Below are positions 1 through 13,324 of a stretch of DNA of 64,000 nucleotides, in pieces (positions within the stretch are counted from its first letter, which is position 1; the number at the start of each line of letters is the position of its first letter). Location: contig CM030931.1 of NCBI GenBank assembly GCA_018136815.1, positions 9,869,072 to 9,933,071 on the forward strand. The letters run 5' to 3'. The stretch is from Isochrysis galbana. Lineage: Eukaryota > Haptophyta > Isochrysidales > Isochrysidaceae. The translations under genes and the position numbers were made by a program. The notes under the pieces were generated by a model, which was not told the origin of the DNA, did not search any database, and saw only the letters and a list, made by a program, of their open reading frames with translations.

Positions 1-2040
1 CTGGGCTGTTCTCGCCGAATCGGTTTCTTGTGCGAATAGGAGTGCTTTGCTCAGCAAGGCATATCTCTCTATGGTTCTTATCAGTATTGATTCCTCCGAT
101 AATTTTACACCATCGTAGTGTATCCTATAGAAGTCCGTGATTATGTATCTCCACGCTAATAGGTATAGTATACATATCGCTTTCGGGGCGTCTCCTTTCG
201 GGAAAACGAATAGGTTATCTACAATGATTTCCTCTCTGCTCCTTTCAACCTCAGGTGAGAAGCGTGCGACTTTATTTAGTTCGCCTAGGATGTTAGTTAT
301 CCTGGGGCACTCACCTAGGTGGATCGAGGATTCCTCCGCCTCCCCACATATGCGGCATGTTTTGTTTCTGCCCGGAAAACGGTTATATGTGCCTACTCGC
401 CTGTGTGTGATATGTTTGAAGTGCAAGTGCATGTCTCGCGTCGTTATCATTGGCGAGGTGTATAGCTTTGCGAGGTGCGCCCATGTGTCGCCTGAGGTTT
501 GCAGTTTTTCCTCCCACTTGATCAGTCCCGTGTGGTGTTTGCGCTTGCATTTCGCTTGCTGGAGGGCCTCGGTGATATGTTCTACACTGGTGCCGTCCAG
601 CGGCGTCTTGCCGTCTAGTGTGTATTCGTCTGCTAGCGGGTACTCTAGCCTCTTATTGGTTTTGTACCCTTCCCCCCAATGCGCCGGTGGGGATGGGTCT
701 AGGTTCGTGGGTGCGGTGGGCAATCTTTTCCCGACTATGGGTGTGCCTAAGTATGAGAGCTCCGCCTCATACCACCTTCCTTTGATGCTCACGTAGTATT
801 CCCCGTCTATTGTTATTCGCAGTTCGGGTGTCGGTTCCTCCGGAACGCTTTGGTTGCCGGTCTCCTCGCTTCTCGCTGGTGCGCCCCCTATTTCGGCCGC
901 GCTGTCTGCCTCCGCCATCAACGTCGTGGCGTGTTTGACTATTATGTCCCATGTTTCTAAGAATTTGTCTCTTGGGATATATTCCCCCTGAAATTGTATA
1001 TACGTGTCGTTGTTCCTGAGGTATTGCGTGCATTCTTCGCTGCTATAGGGCGCGGTCGCCGCGTGGTCTTTGAATACGTTGTGTATGGTGTTGCATTCGA
1101 GCTTATTCCATAGCTTTGCCCACTTGGGTTTTATACTCGGTCCCGGGTGCGTTGGGCTACCCCACATGGGTTGTGAGAGTGCTCCTTCCCTACTTACTTT
1201 TAACGATGTGAGTTTTAGTTCACGGATGTTGTTTAGCGCCAGCTTCCAGAACGCGGGTAGTTTACTTGTGCCCGTTATTCCATCGGTGAGTTTGCTCGTG
1301 GGGATTGTCGAGAGGACCGCTGCCCTTCCTAAGTTTGTCCGGCAAAACCACGCGTCGAGCACTTGCTTCCACTGTGCTTGGCGCGCGTCTAGATAGTTTA
1401 GGATCCATTTTGCTTGTAGTGCTTTGACGTGGTTACCCCAGTCTAGCAGTCCCAGCCCGAGGTGAGGCCCTTTTTCCGAAGAGTTTTTAGTGGGAATCTC
1501 GGGATACTTTATCCATTGTAGCCTTCGTCCGGTGCGCGCGTTAGTCCACATAATTCTGTCCACGGATCTTTTGATTGCCGTATGGAATGATTTCGGGGCT
1601 GCAAGTGTCTGCAACCAGTATCTAGGGATAGAATATATAAGGAAATTCGCTACCTTCGTTTTCCCGTGTATAGATAGGTTGTTGGTTAGCGGTGCGTATA
1701 TAGTGGTTTTCTTCTCTATCTTGTCGGCTAATTTGCGCCAGAATTCCTTGATGGCCTGGGGCCCCCCTAACGGGACTCCCAGTATGGTCGCGTATTCGCT
1801 TCGTTTCAGCCACTTATATCTTTGGAATCTCGCGGGTGGGCGCTTCCTCTTCAGGGAGCCCATCCTCAGTCCTTCGAACTTTTGATCGTTGGGGTGCGAG
1901 ACGCTTTGATCTCCGACCCCAGTTCCCGTGAGTCTGCTGTCACATTTTATTTGTAGTGCATAAAGTAGGGTGGACACACCATGCGTGTGGTCCCATGGGA
2001 GGGGGGGGATCGGAGAAAAAAACCGAACCTGAGGTTTTAG
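1..2040 (-). mobile_element. LINE (non-LTR retrotransposon) fragment, C-terminal part of reverse transcriptase
   Basis: On the minus strand one frame is open without a stop from about 2,040 to the window edge (about 675 codons), so the element continues to the left. Visible landmarks are ILGVPLGG (1,762-1,785), YWLQTLAAPK (1,591-1,620) and a terminal zinc knuckle C-x2-C-x8-H-x3-C (307-357). These are the thumb and tail parts of LINE ORF2 proteins; the apurinic endonuclease and the polymerase core with its YxDD box are absent, so the copy is 5'-truncated near 2,040. The absence of stops over about 2 kb suggests a young insertion. A diverged second copy lies at 36,325-36,600. The sequence at the 5' junction (1,988-2,050) resembles 46,676-46,745, so the truncation point may lie in an older repeat. 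The clade is not determined. Confidence 0.85.
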
Positions 2041-2680
2041 TCTCGCACGTGGCGGCACCACCGCCCACCCCTAAGCGCCGAAGCACCTTATACCCCCCAT
2101 CCCTACCCAAAGACAAAAGCCGTGACTATCATAGTATTGGGTAGAGTAAGGGTAACTTGCAGCGATGGTGACTTTCGCATCCACGTTGCGTATTTTTTTG
2201 TTTACCGTTCGCAACTTTTAATGTTGTTGTTGCGCTTGTTGCTCGTACTCACCCTTCTTACTCTTCGAGCCCTTCCAAAAGCGGCATCTACCTAGCTGCT
2301 CTATTGATGGGCTAGCATTGTGCTGAGGCTCCTCAGTTTGCAAACTTGTACAAAATTGTCGGCGGCGCAGTGGCGAGCAGAGTTGGATTTCAGCCTGGGC
2401 GATAGTCGGTGAAAGGTGTGTACACTATCGTTCTCGCTGTGGTGCATCGCTCGATGGTAGCTGCAATGTTCGACTCAAAAGAAAGTTGAATGCGACAAGG
2501 GACCAATCACTGTACTCAAAGCCCGCGCGTCAAACCGAGTATCACAGTGTCGTAAGGGTCGTGGGAACTGATTGTACGATGGCCTCCGAAGTCAACGAGG
2601 GGACGTCTCCACCAAAAAGCTCGAAATTTGCAGCAAGACAAGAGTCTCCATCCCCCTTCGAGTCAACGCGTGGGACTCTT
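2041..2680. other. Intergenic stretch, nothing recognised
   Basis: This lies between the LINE 5' junction and the stop codon of the TPR gene, and probably holds that gene's 3' untranslated region. The short open frames here have no recognisable content. Confidence 0.5.
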
Positions 2681-3787
2681 TTAGAACAAGCCCGGCCCCC
2701 TGGCGGCTGCAGCCTGTTTGCACTTTTCGTACTCGTCTCGGATTTCGCGAGAAGACGGCGCGAGCTTGCAAGCCTGCAAGAGGTTTTTTTTTGCTGCGTC
2801 ATACTGACCAAGCGCGCTACATGCTTGACCTCGACGAAACCATCCCTTGGCAGACGTCTGATCGATTTCGATTGCTGCATCGCACGCCGAGATTGCATCG
2901 TAAGGCCGTGACTGGCGGAGTCTACACGCTGCAAGGTTGAGCAGGCACGGTAGACGCAACTCATCAACTCGGGCAGAACCCTGGTCAACGCCAAAGTCGT
3001 GAGGAGCTGGCTGAAGCAAGGAGAGAGCTCCACTATAGGCATCAGCTGCGCCATCAAAGTCGTTTGCCTTGAAACATTCAGTGCCATTGGCTCGTAGAGT
3101 CCCTGCGCGCTCAAGCCTCTCATTAAGAGTAAGATTGGGTTCTGCCCACGTGTTGGTGGGTCCATTAAGGGCCGCAAGCTTCTGAGCAGCATCGTTGACA
3201 GATCCACGGTTCTCATTGCACAGCCGAGCTGACTTCACCCACTCCTTATCTGAACCCAAGTCTGAGGCACGAAAGTTCTGGCGCTCAAACCCCTCCTGGT
3301 CATCCCATGCCTTGGCGACGAAAGCATCTCCCATTACCTCCACACTCAGCCCGCACTGGCGGCATATCTCGGAGGCTCGCCGGTTTGTTGGGAGCCCCTT
3401 TGCCACCCCCTTGTCATCGACATACATGGAGACCCCGACCCACTCGGTGGCCGGGGTGGCCGGCAGCAGCTGGACGATATCAACCGTCTGCGAGAGTGCT
3501 ACCTGTGAGAGCATTTCCTCGTCCGGTGGAGGCCCGTCCTTATTCTTTTCGGCCACCTGCTGCCGCATCGCTGCGATCATCGCCTCGCGCTGCTCCGGGT
3601 TGAACCCTCCTGTCTTCTGTGCATAGTAGCTGTTGAGCGCCTTGGTGAGAGCGCCCAGGTTCTCTTCGAGCTTGTCGGGCACCGCCAGCTCCATCTCACG
3701 GATCTGCTCCGCGTCGTCCGCCGGAATGAGCACGTACGTGACGACGGACGGCATCGGTGGCGGAGCCCCCACGCCGCGCCGCGCCAC
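2681..3787 (-). CDS. TPR-domain protein, likely Hsp70/Hsp90 co-chaperone
   Basis: Single-exon frame of 368 residues. Residues 1-215 are an unrecognised N-terminal region. Three tetratricopeptide repeats occupy about residues 225-355; the third contains AKGWFRRGQACSALGQY. Asn in the first helix (RANGTECFKAND), Asn in the second repeat (LLNLAACRLR) and Lys/Arg in the third (KGWFRRG) match the dicarboxylate clamp that binds C-terminal EEVD peptides of Hsp70/Hsp90 in FKBP51, CYP40 and UNC45-type proteins. No peptidyl-prolyl isomerase domain is visible, so a specific family cannot be named. The start at 3,787 is the first ATG; an internal Met 12 codons later (MPSVVTYV) is an alternative. Seen: TPRs and clamp residues. 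Inferred: chaperone partner. Confidence 0.8.
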   Translation of the reverse strand: MARRGVGAPPPMPSVVTYVLIPADDAEQIREMELAVPDKLEENLGALTKALNSYYAQKTGGFNPEQREAMIAAMRQQVAEKNKDGPPPDEEMLSQVALSQTVDIVQLLPATPATEWVGVSMYVDDKGVAKGLPTNRRASEICRQCGLSVEVMGDAFVAKAWDDQEGFERQNFRASDLGSDKEWVKSARLCNENRGSVNDAAQKLAALNGPTNTWAEPNLTLNERLERAGTLRANGTECFKANDFDGAADAYSGALSLLQPAPHDFGVDQGSARVDELRLPCLLNLAACRLRQSRPYDAISACDAAIEIDQTSAKGWFRRGQACSALGQYDAAKKNLLQACKLAPSSREIRDEYEKCKQAAAARGPGLF

Positions 3788-4960
3788 GCCGCACGCCGGA
3801 CCGGACCCCTTGCCTTTCTACTTCCTGAGCCAAAGTAAAAGTGCCTCGCGAGGGGGCGATCACACCCACACACACCGACGACGCATAAGTCGTGTTTTGT
3901 TATAGATACCTCAGTTCTACTCTCAGTGTGGCAACGTCGTCCTGGAGTGTCACCGTATCGCCGTCACGAACGCTAGCGATGTTACCTCTGTTCTACATCA
4001 CGATGCTGTCTATTCATGGACCACCCTTTGGATGGTTCAAACATGGTACCCCCGCCGAGAGGCATCTGCTTGCCTCGCGCGCGCAACTGAGCGCGCGTGC
4101 CCCGGACCTCTTCATCCAATGCAACAAGCTTGGACCAATCCCAGAGACCGAACACCTTTTCCCTTCAAAAGATTTTTACGACCCTCGGACCCCGCTCAAG
4201 GGAGCGGGCGTTGGGCTCCCAACCTGCCAATGGACCCAACAGACTCTGTCACCACCATCGCGCGACTCGCAAGCCGGATTCCCGGCAGCACTGGATCTCA
4301 AGACCTCCCAAAAACATCCTCTGATTGACGGAGAGAAACTCCAGCTTTCCCAGAAGTACCAATATCACTTTACGGCCGACCACTGCAAATCAGACTGTAC
4401 ACCTGTCAGCGATCGTCGCCCACGGCTGAAGGTGTGAGAGGCTGCAACCTCAGGTTTGGTTGTTTTTTTACGAATGCCCCGTGAAATGTATATAGTGCGC
4501 GGTTTCCTTAGGTTTGGGTGATTTTTTACAAATGCCCCGTGGATATAAAAAATTTCAGCCCCCCCCCTACCCCCCCTACCCCCCCGTGACAAGCAGCGAC
4601 CCGTCTGCAACAATTGGACCCATAGGTGTTTGCATATAGGGACACATTTTAGGGGGGGTAAATTGTATAAGGTGTAGAAAAAGGCAATGCAGGGGGCTAA
4701 AAAAAGGGAACCTCAAGTTGCATCCTCTTGTGGGTCGACTCTCGTCGTCGCAATCGCTGGCTACTTTCTCACCTTTTGTTCCAACTTTCAAATCCTTTTG
4801 GAGTCTGCACAATTTTTGTGAGCTGCCACAACATTCTCAACATCTCAGTACCACGCAAGGCTCCATCCTCGTGCGCGTACGTTGCTCATCTCGCCATTGT
4901 CCCAGCCGCACCGCCCGCACCGCCGGCGAAGCCAACCGCATCAAGTGTCGAACATCAAGG
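3788..4960. other. Intergenic stretch with a local direct repeat
   Basis: At about 4,450-4,550 a block ending in AATGCCCCGTG occurs twice about 62 bp apart, each time after a T run. C and G runs follow at 4,560-4,590. The open frames (for example 3,892-4,437 on plus) show no domain. This may be upstream sequence of the gag fossil to the right. Confidence 0.4.
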
Positions 4961-4967
4961 AAAGGAA

Positions 4968-5627
4968 GACATGGCCTTGATGGTAGGAGAATCATCCTCA
5001 ACCTCGACCTTAGATGACTACGACTCCCGGAAGTACCGTTGCCGTCCGTTTGACGGGACGCCCGGGCGTCCATTCGAACTCTTCTGCCGAGATTTCGGCA
5101 ATGCCTTCTCTCGCGACTACATCGGTGATGCTGATCTCACCACATGTATGTTGGGCCTAGATGTGGGAGGATATATTGAACAAGATCCAAATACGGACCG
5201 CTCAATATTTGCAGGCGTACCCATCTACCAATTTCACAATGCCGATGGCTCAATGAGGGCGACAGCAAGGCAACAACTAAATGACCACATCAAGAGGAAG
5301 AGGATCCTATTCTCATACCTAATGGAACATATATCCAACTCCAATCTGCGAGAGATGCTCACTTCTCAAGCACCCCACGACGGAGCTAAGGCGTATAGAA
5401 TCCTCTACGAACAATGCCATCAACAAGTTGACGACCTGACTCTTATGGCTCACGACACCGAGTGGGATGCTGTCTCCATACTCACAGTCGGCATTAATGA
5501 ACACTCCATCACCAATCTTATTACTCACTTGCACAGTCTCAATGCCAAACGACCATCAGACAAACAAAAAACGGATGATCAGCTCGTTATCAAGCTCCTC
5601 TCCTGCATCACGAACCTACTTTTATAA
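4968..5627 (+). mobile_element. Ty1/copia-like LTR retrotransposon fossil, gag part only
   Basis: The translated segment resembles the gag_2/UBN2-type gag of copia elements: a substrate-like opening (RPFDGTPGRPFELF), a central helical region and a closing LHSLNAKRPSDKQKTDDQLV segment. Only gag is present; no protease, integrase, reverse transcriptase or LTR is seen beside it. The 3' side stops abruptly at a short palindrome and a minisatellite. It is a broken element and old enough to have lost the rest. A separate copia remnant lies at 22,160-22,570. Confidence 0.6.
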
Positions 5628-5643
5628 GTAGGGGTCAATGGGG
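5613..5643. repeat. 31-bp block with palindrome CCTACTTTTATAAGTAGG, shared with 30,572
   Basis: The block contains a palindrome with a four-base spacer followed by GGTCAATGGGGG. The same sequence recurs at 30,572-30,602. In both places it forms a boundary between a repeat-derived segment and different GC-rich sequence. Confidence 0.8.
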
Positions 5644-6027
5644 GGCTCTGAAGGGAGAGGAGGGGCTCTGAAGGGAGAGGAGGGGCTCTGAAGGGAGAGG
5701 AGGGGCTCTGAAGGGAGAGGAGGGGCTCTGAAGGGAGAGGAGAGAGGAGGGGCTCTGAAGGGAGAGGAGGGGCTCTGAAGGGAGAGGAGGGGCTCTGAAG
5801 GGAGAGGAGGGGCTCTGAAGGGAGAGGAGGGGCTCTGAAGGGAGAGGAGGGGCTCTGAAGGGAGAGGGGGGCTCTGAAGGGAGAGGGGGGCTCTGAAGGG
5901 AGAGGGGGGCTCTGAAGGGAGAGGGGGGCTCTGAAGGGAGAGGGGGGGCTCTGAAGGGAGAGGGGGGCTCTGAAGGGAGAGGGGGGCTCTGAAGGGAGAG
6001 GGGGGCTCTGAAGGGAGAGGGGGGCTG
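5641..6027. repeat. Minisatellite, 20-bp unit changing to 19-bp unit
   Basis: About 19 head-to-tail copies of a unit with core GGCTCTGAAGGGAGAG. The left half has a 20-bp period and the right half a 19-bp period, differing at an A/G in the spacer. The frame stays open on minus only because the array is repetitive. Confidence 0.95.
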
Positions 6028-6057
6028 GTAGGCAATGCAGGGCGGCAGGGGGGCGGA

Positions 6058-6297
6058 GAACTGCTCAACTGCAGGGCAACAGCTCAACTGCAGGGCAACT
6101 GCTCAACTGCAGGGCAACTGCTCAACTACACGGCAACTGCTCAACTGCAGGGCAACTGCTCAACTGCAGGGCAACTGCTCAACTACACGGCAACTGCTCA
6201 ACTGCAGGACAACTGCTCAACTACAGGGCAACTGCTCAACTGCAGGGCAACTGCTCAACTGCAGGGCTACTGCTCTACTGCAGGGCAACTGCTCACC
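6058..6297. repeat. Minisatellite, 19-bp unit
   Basis: About 12 copies of GCTCAACTGCAGGGCAACT, with some units reading CTACACGG in place of CTGCAGGG. It directly follows the previous array but is unrelated in sequence. Confidence 0.95.
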
Positions 6298-7227
<930 letters not shown>

Positions 7228-7254
7228 CCGAGTTGACCGAGCCACAGCCGTGCG

Positions 7255-10200
7255 ATGGAGTCTGTTATCCTTGAAGAGGACATCGACGAGAACTATGAAC
7301 CAACGCAAGCAGAGATCGATGAGTATGCGGCGTGGCTCGGTATGAAGCGGCCAGAAGACGACGACTTGCTGTGGATCGCATCGGAGGGCCTCAAGGCTCC
7401 TCTTCCCGAGCACTGGAAGCCGTGCAAGACACAGGATGGAGAGATCTATTACTTCAACTTTGCCACAGGAGAATCCGTCTGGTCCCATCCGTGCGACGAG
7501 TACTACCAAAAGACGTACGAAGAAGAGAAGGCCAAGAAGATGAGACGAAAGGTTGATTCACAACAGAAGCGTGCAGCGGCTCCCTCTGCGGCGAAGGCGT
7601 CCGCTGGACCCGTCACTCTCGGCCGGCAGCCAGCGGGTGGTCCAATTGGGATGGCTGCGCTCACAGCAGCAAAGCTGGGACCCATTGGTGGAGGTGCTGC
7701 CCTGGCTCCGATTGGAAGCTCTTCCGGATCTCTAAATGCCAGCCTCCAATCTCTGCATTCTTACGGCAGTCGCTCTAGGGAAGACAAGCAGCCGGCCGTC
7801 AAGTCGCCAAATGAATCACCAAGCAAAAGTGGCAAAGGGCCTCCGGCATCCTCGTCCCAAAAGGATAGCTCAGGGCGCCTGCCGGACTCTGAGATCGAGA
7901 GCATATCGAAGGTAGGTCGGCCTTTGTCTCGGGATAGACAGGCCTGTCATGCATTGCAACTTGAGTGTTCCCGAAGCGCACTGCCGAGTAACCGATCGAG
8001 ATGCACTTTTTCCTTGCCTGCCGCATATCCTGCAGGAGGCGGCTGAATCTCGCGCCAAGCTGATGGAATTGGCGGCACGGGTGGAGAGCGAGCTAGAGCA
8101 AGAGCGCGATGCTGCGCTCGAAGACACCCGGACGCAGGTGCACCTCCCTTCTTGTGCGAGCGTTTGGAATTGCCAACAGCAGAGTGGGCCTTTTGCAAAG
8201 TGCACGACTATGCCACCGCACAATCTTGCCTACAGCGACTCGTGCCACAGTGTCAACCTTGTTGCCGGCTTGGTCACCAGGTCGCTGCTGAGGGCAAGGC
8301 AGATGATGCGATGATTCGCAGCGCGCAGCGTGAAGCAGCTCTTGGTTCTGTCGTCGAGGCGGGCGAGCAGGTGTGGCCTTCCCATCATCGACACAGCTGC
8401 ATCGAAAGGGGTGCAAAACTTCATGATCACCATGCCAACCCTCATGCACTTTGCTTGACCAAATATGCGTGACCGCTGGAACCGTCACATGTTGTTGCTG
8501 CAGCTCAAGGCGCAGGTGTTAGCCCACGCAGAGGCAACTCTGGCCGCTGAGCGAGTTGCAGTCGCAGCGCGTCGTCGTGCAATCATGGAGAAGGATTTGG
8601 CCACCGAGATTGCTGAGCTGAATGCCGCGAAGACGGAAATGGTTCAGGTGCAGCCATCTTCACTTAATTTCTCACTAAACCTGCATCGTTTCGTGGTCTC
8701 GATCATGCCAAAGCATATGTATGGCGGGTGGTCTAGTACGTCGAAGATGAGCCGAGGAGGAAGGAACATGATATGTGGACAGATCCTGTGCTGGTCTCAT
8801 CTTTCCTTGTCCCAATGCTTCTCACTCCTACCACCCGGCACATTGCACATAGGGCGCGGCCGCCGCCGCCGCTGCTAAACGAATGCAGGAGGCAGAGATG
8901 GAAGCCACGGCCGCGTTTGCCGCACGAGAAGTAGAAATTGTCGCGAAAGAAAAGGCTGCTGAAGCCGCGCTCGAAAAGGCAAGAGGAGAAGCGGAAGCTC
9001 TCCTCAAGTCCGCTAATGAGCGCGTAGCCCAAGCGGAAGCAGTGGCCTCAGCTGCAGAGCGGGCTAAGACAGCAAAGGAAACCGAGGCGGAGGAGGCGCG
9101 TGCGGCTGCGGAGAAAATCAAAAGTGAGGCGAATATGGCTGCGATGAAGTTAACACAAGAAGCCAAAGCCGCTGCCGAAAAGGTCAAGTATGATGCGGAA
9201 GCCGCAGCCGAGGCAGTACGCAGCGCGGCGCTCTCTGAGGCAGCAAAGGCGGGCAGCAGTGCTGCAACGGAAAGTGCACGCGTTCGCGCGGAGGCGGAGG
9301 CGGAGGCGGCCGATATCTTGAGAAAGGCTAGGGAAGAAGCTGAGGCGATGCGTAAGGATGCTCAGCTGGCTGAAGAGAAGGTCGCAAGTGCAGAGGCAGC
9401 AGCTACCGAACGGGACAAGGCGACTGCAGAGGCGGCGAGGGCGAAGCGAGAGGCAGCGCAAGCAGCTGCAGAGATTGAGAAGGCTCGACAGGAAGCACAA
9501 CGGATCAGGTCCGCCGCAGCTTGTGGTCCGATCCTCACGCGACGAGGTAGCCTTGATTGTGCATACCCTTCTCTTGCATACCTGCTTGTCCGATCATTGC
9601 TGCTTACCACTCGTAGTGCACGTTCATACGCAAATGCCTTCTTGATGCTGAAAATGCAGGTCGGACGCGGCTGCTGAGGCAGAGCGCCTGCGGCAAAGTG
9701 CGGAGGAAGAGATAGAGCGCAGGATCGAGAGCGCCACTGAGGCGGCAGCCGCGGAGGTTAAGGCGGAAATGCGCGCTGAAATGGCCCGCGCAGAACAAGC
9801 TGCCGCTAGCGGTGATGCAGCAGAAATCGCGCGCCTTCGTACTGAAATCCAACGCTTGCAAGAAGAGCTAGCAGCAAGTATTCAAGCTAGCGAAGCGGCG
9901 GCTGCGGATTCAGCCAGAGCCGCGCGCGAAGCTGCCGAGGAAGCAGTTGCAAGTGCGCGCGTCAATGCCGAGGCGGCAGCACGACGAGCAATGTCAGAGG
10001 CGGAGACGGAGGCCGAGGCCATCCGGCAGTCGGCACGAAAAGACGCAGACCGTTTGTTGTCGGAGGCGCGGATCGAGGCCGAGACAATTCGTTCAGAGGC
10101 TGAGGGCGAAGGCACTCGAGCTCGACTTGCTCGCGAGGCTGCTGATGCGCGCTCGCATCATGAGACGGGAAGCAGCAGGTACACGTGGAGCACACGTAGA

Positions 10201-12119
10201 AATGAAGAATGCTGCTCAAACCTCGCTGGTCATATTCGTACATCCGGACTCGTGACTTGTCCTTGTCGCGGGACTTCACGCTCAGCTGTCGCGTGCCTTT
10301 TAATCCCCATGCTCCCTTGCACGCAGATCCGAGGTCGAAGTGGCAGCAACGGCTATATTGGAGGCAGCCCGTGTCGATGCAGCGCGGATACGAAAGGCTG
10401 CAGAGGAAGAGGCGGAGGAGCTCAAGCGAGCAGCCGCATTAGCATCGGCGCGAGCAACGGCCGCTGCGCGCTCGGCTCTTGCGATGTCCTCCCGTGCAGC
10501 CGATGGTGGTGAACCTGAGCAGGACGACGAAAGCGAACGAGCCGGAGTGGTGGTGAAATCCCTCGCGGACCTAGCAGGGGAACCTCTCGTAGTTTCATCC
10601 TGCAGCGGGAATGCTGCACCAGAGAAGGCGGGTGTCATCCGGTCCTCCAAACATTTGGAAGGGCCCATGGACCAAGGTGGAGAGGAGAAGGAAAACGCGG
10701 GTGCGACGAGCCGGGCGATTGAGATTGAAGACACTGAAATAGCTGCTATGCTGCGAGCCCAACGGCGCCAGGTATGAGGCCTGGGAAAGACGGCTCGGAC
10801 TCCGCTTAGAATGCGCCTCACACGGCCTTGCGAGAAAGCATCTTTATGCCTTGGAGAACCACCTTGGACAGATCGGAGGCTGAACGTGGAAGATTGGATT
10901 GGCCCTTTGTCCCTTTAAGCCCTTGCGCACTGGCATGGCGCCTCGTTGCTATGCCGCGCATCCTTAAGTTGACATTCTCCAACGCTACTTTGGTCGTCGC
11001 CTTCTCAGGTTCTCTCAGAGCGTTCACGCTTAAAGCAGGCTCGCTCGCTCTTGAACCAGCAAAGTAGAAACATTCGCCAGCGTCAGGATCATGTGCTCGC
11101 CACACAACGCGAATGGAAAGCGGACATGCGGCGAATCAACGAGCTATGCGATGGCGAGCAGAGAGAATCGTTGCTTGCCCTTATGCGACAGGTGTGCCAA
11201 TTGAGCTCTTTCAGTGGGTGAGCGGGCGAAATAGGCCCTTCGAGTCGTCACCCGCTCTATACTAGATGTACAGCCCGGCGTGCCCACCTCCCTGCATCTC
11301 TAGTCGTTCAAGGAAGTCAGCTCTCGATGTGCTCCTCTAGACATATTATTCTTGGTTGGTACCCTGCGCTTATGTTTGCTTAGCGTTGTGTTTGACCACT
11401 GCCTTATCCTCGAATCCCTCCTCCTCGTGTCTGTTGCACAGGTGCGTTTATCGCTCGAGCGCCAGGCTACCCAATTGAACGAGGAAACGGACCACGTACA
11501 GCAGCACTCAGCATGGGTCCGAGAATGGGAGGCATCCTTGCAACAGCTCGACGCATCGTATAAGGAAATGCTCGTTGTCTCGGAATCTTCCGAGGTGAGC
11601 CACAAAACCAAATCCCAATCTCCGAATGCAATCACAGCCCAAGACCTTAGGCGGCGGCGTAGTTGAGGACGAGGTGAGGGCCCTTGACCTCCCCATACAC
11701 CCTCCATGTGCCAGGATAACTTTGCCATGAAGCGAAAGCACGGTTTGCACGACGGGCACGCCTGGCAGGCCAAGGCAAAACTGGAGCGCCAAGGTGGAAG
11801 CTACGATGAGCTCAGAGTCGAGCTTGCGCGCATTGCCAAAGATCTGTCAGCTCTAGTCTCGACCCCGGGAGTTCCCTATGTTCCACACCCGCCCAACGCT
11901 TTCTTTGCGCGCCGACTCTACGAGCAAGCCGCCCTGCCAAGTGCGAATGGTGTCCTTGATTACAACCTCAAGTTGAAGAGCGCCATGCCCGCTTACGGCG
12001 GCGTCACCGGGAGTCCAATTGGGACTGCTTGGCTTGCACAACGCGAACGCGTGCAATCACTCATGCAGTCCCACGCTCGTTGGCTGCGAAAGTTGCGCGA
12101 TCAAGTCGCCTTTGCGTGA
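7255..12119 (+). CDS. CEP164: CEP164 homologue, centriole distal-appendage protein
   Basis: Ten exons can be traced with matching GT-AG sites and phases: 7255-7911, 8036-8137, 8281-8370, 8504-8647, 8889-9508, 9660-10178, 10327-10771, 11009-11191, 11442-11594, 11769-12119, giving 1,087 residues. The N-terminus reads VILEEDIDENYEPTQAEIDE, and a WW domain at residues 50-80 contains LPEHWKPC, IYYFNFATG and SVWSHPCDEYY, the diagnostic start of CEP164. The long middle (exons 5-7) is an Ala/Glu/Arg-rich coiled coil; the C-terminal exons are also helical. CEP164 sits on mature centrioles and recruits TTBK2 to start cilium assembly, so the organism is very probably flagellated. Human CEP164 is about 1,460 residues. 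Weakest point: junctions in the low-complexity exon 5-6 region. Confidence 0.9.
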
Positions 12120-13324
12120 TGAGATGAAAGAATGCAGAGGCAGCTACGTTATGGCTAATCTAGATGTTGATAGCCCAAAGAGTCTGGACCACTAGTATCT
12201 AATTCTAGGCTTCTAGTTGAGTAGCTTCAATTTCATGTATTATGTATTGAGCGATTCTGCTAAGTATGAGTAAGGGATCAGGTCAACTAAGTTTCAGAAG
12301 CAGAAGGTGCAACCAACTCAGTTTATACTTGGTTCGCCCATGGGGGGGCACGAGCCCCCCCCCCCCCCCCTCTCCACTCCCCCCCTGCTGTGGGGGAGGA
12401 AACACCCACTCTCATGGCACGCCTTTTGGCTTTTGGCATGCCAGGAGCAGACTGCCCTACTGACCCACTCCCTCCCTTCCCCGTCGATTCCAAATGCCCG
12501 ACCTTGGCTCCCCCCGTTCTCCCGTTGAGTCCGTCCCTCTTTCCAAATGAATCGTGCGCCGTGCGCCGCGCTAGCCGCTGGTGCGCCTTCGCGACTCGCG
12601 ACTCGTTCCCAAAAAGGAAACGAGCTTTGCCCCGACACTAGCACTAGCTTTCCGGGAGACACAAACCACAAACCAGGACCACCGCACGGTACGCCCGCCG
12701 CGCGAAAGTCGGCCACGTCCTTGAGCCGTTCGCGAGATTGGTTAGCGCAGTCAGCCGTGACTAGCACTTGCCATGGGCCGGACGTCCAGCTTTGCACCGG
12801 CAACCCAGCGAGTAGACATCTTCTGCTGCTGCGCACCAAGAAGAACTCCACCTGCACGAGGCTCGGTGGTGGCGTACATGGTACATGGTACATGGTGCCC
12901 GCGCCCGTGTGCTTGACCGTGCACTTGCCCAGGTAGCGAGGGCGGGAGGCGGCGCGTGCTCCATGACCCTATCAGTTTACTGATAGTTGATCCTCGCACG
13001 AAGGGTGAGAGAACTCGCGCGGAACGCTCCCCCCTCCCCCCCCCGCCACCGGGGTGCCAACTTAAGGTTAAGGCGTCCTCCACCTCCCCAGCTGCCAGCT
13101 GCCAGCTGCTCCAAGCCTAGCTAGGAGGATAACCTGTGAATACGTTTCTGCCCCTTTGCCCCCCCCCAGTATCTCGCGCCTCTCGGCCGGACGCTCGGCT
13201 CCTTCTTCATCAACCGGCTAGGCTCTCTCCCCTCCCCCTCCGCCCCCCCCACCCACCGCCTCCTCACTCCCACTTGCCCTGCCCCCCCCACCCGATTCGC
13301 AACTTCCCATATATCTCTATACCC
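12120..13324. other. Intergenic stretch, GC-rich with C/G runs
   Basis: It lies between the CEP164 and GH127 genes. A segment around 12,335-12,445 (CCATGGGGGGG, C-rich run, then GCCTTTTGGC) resembles 58,725-58,830 and may be an old shared repeat. CAGCTGCCAGCTG short repeats occur near 13,090. No gene is recognised. Confidence 0.4.
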
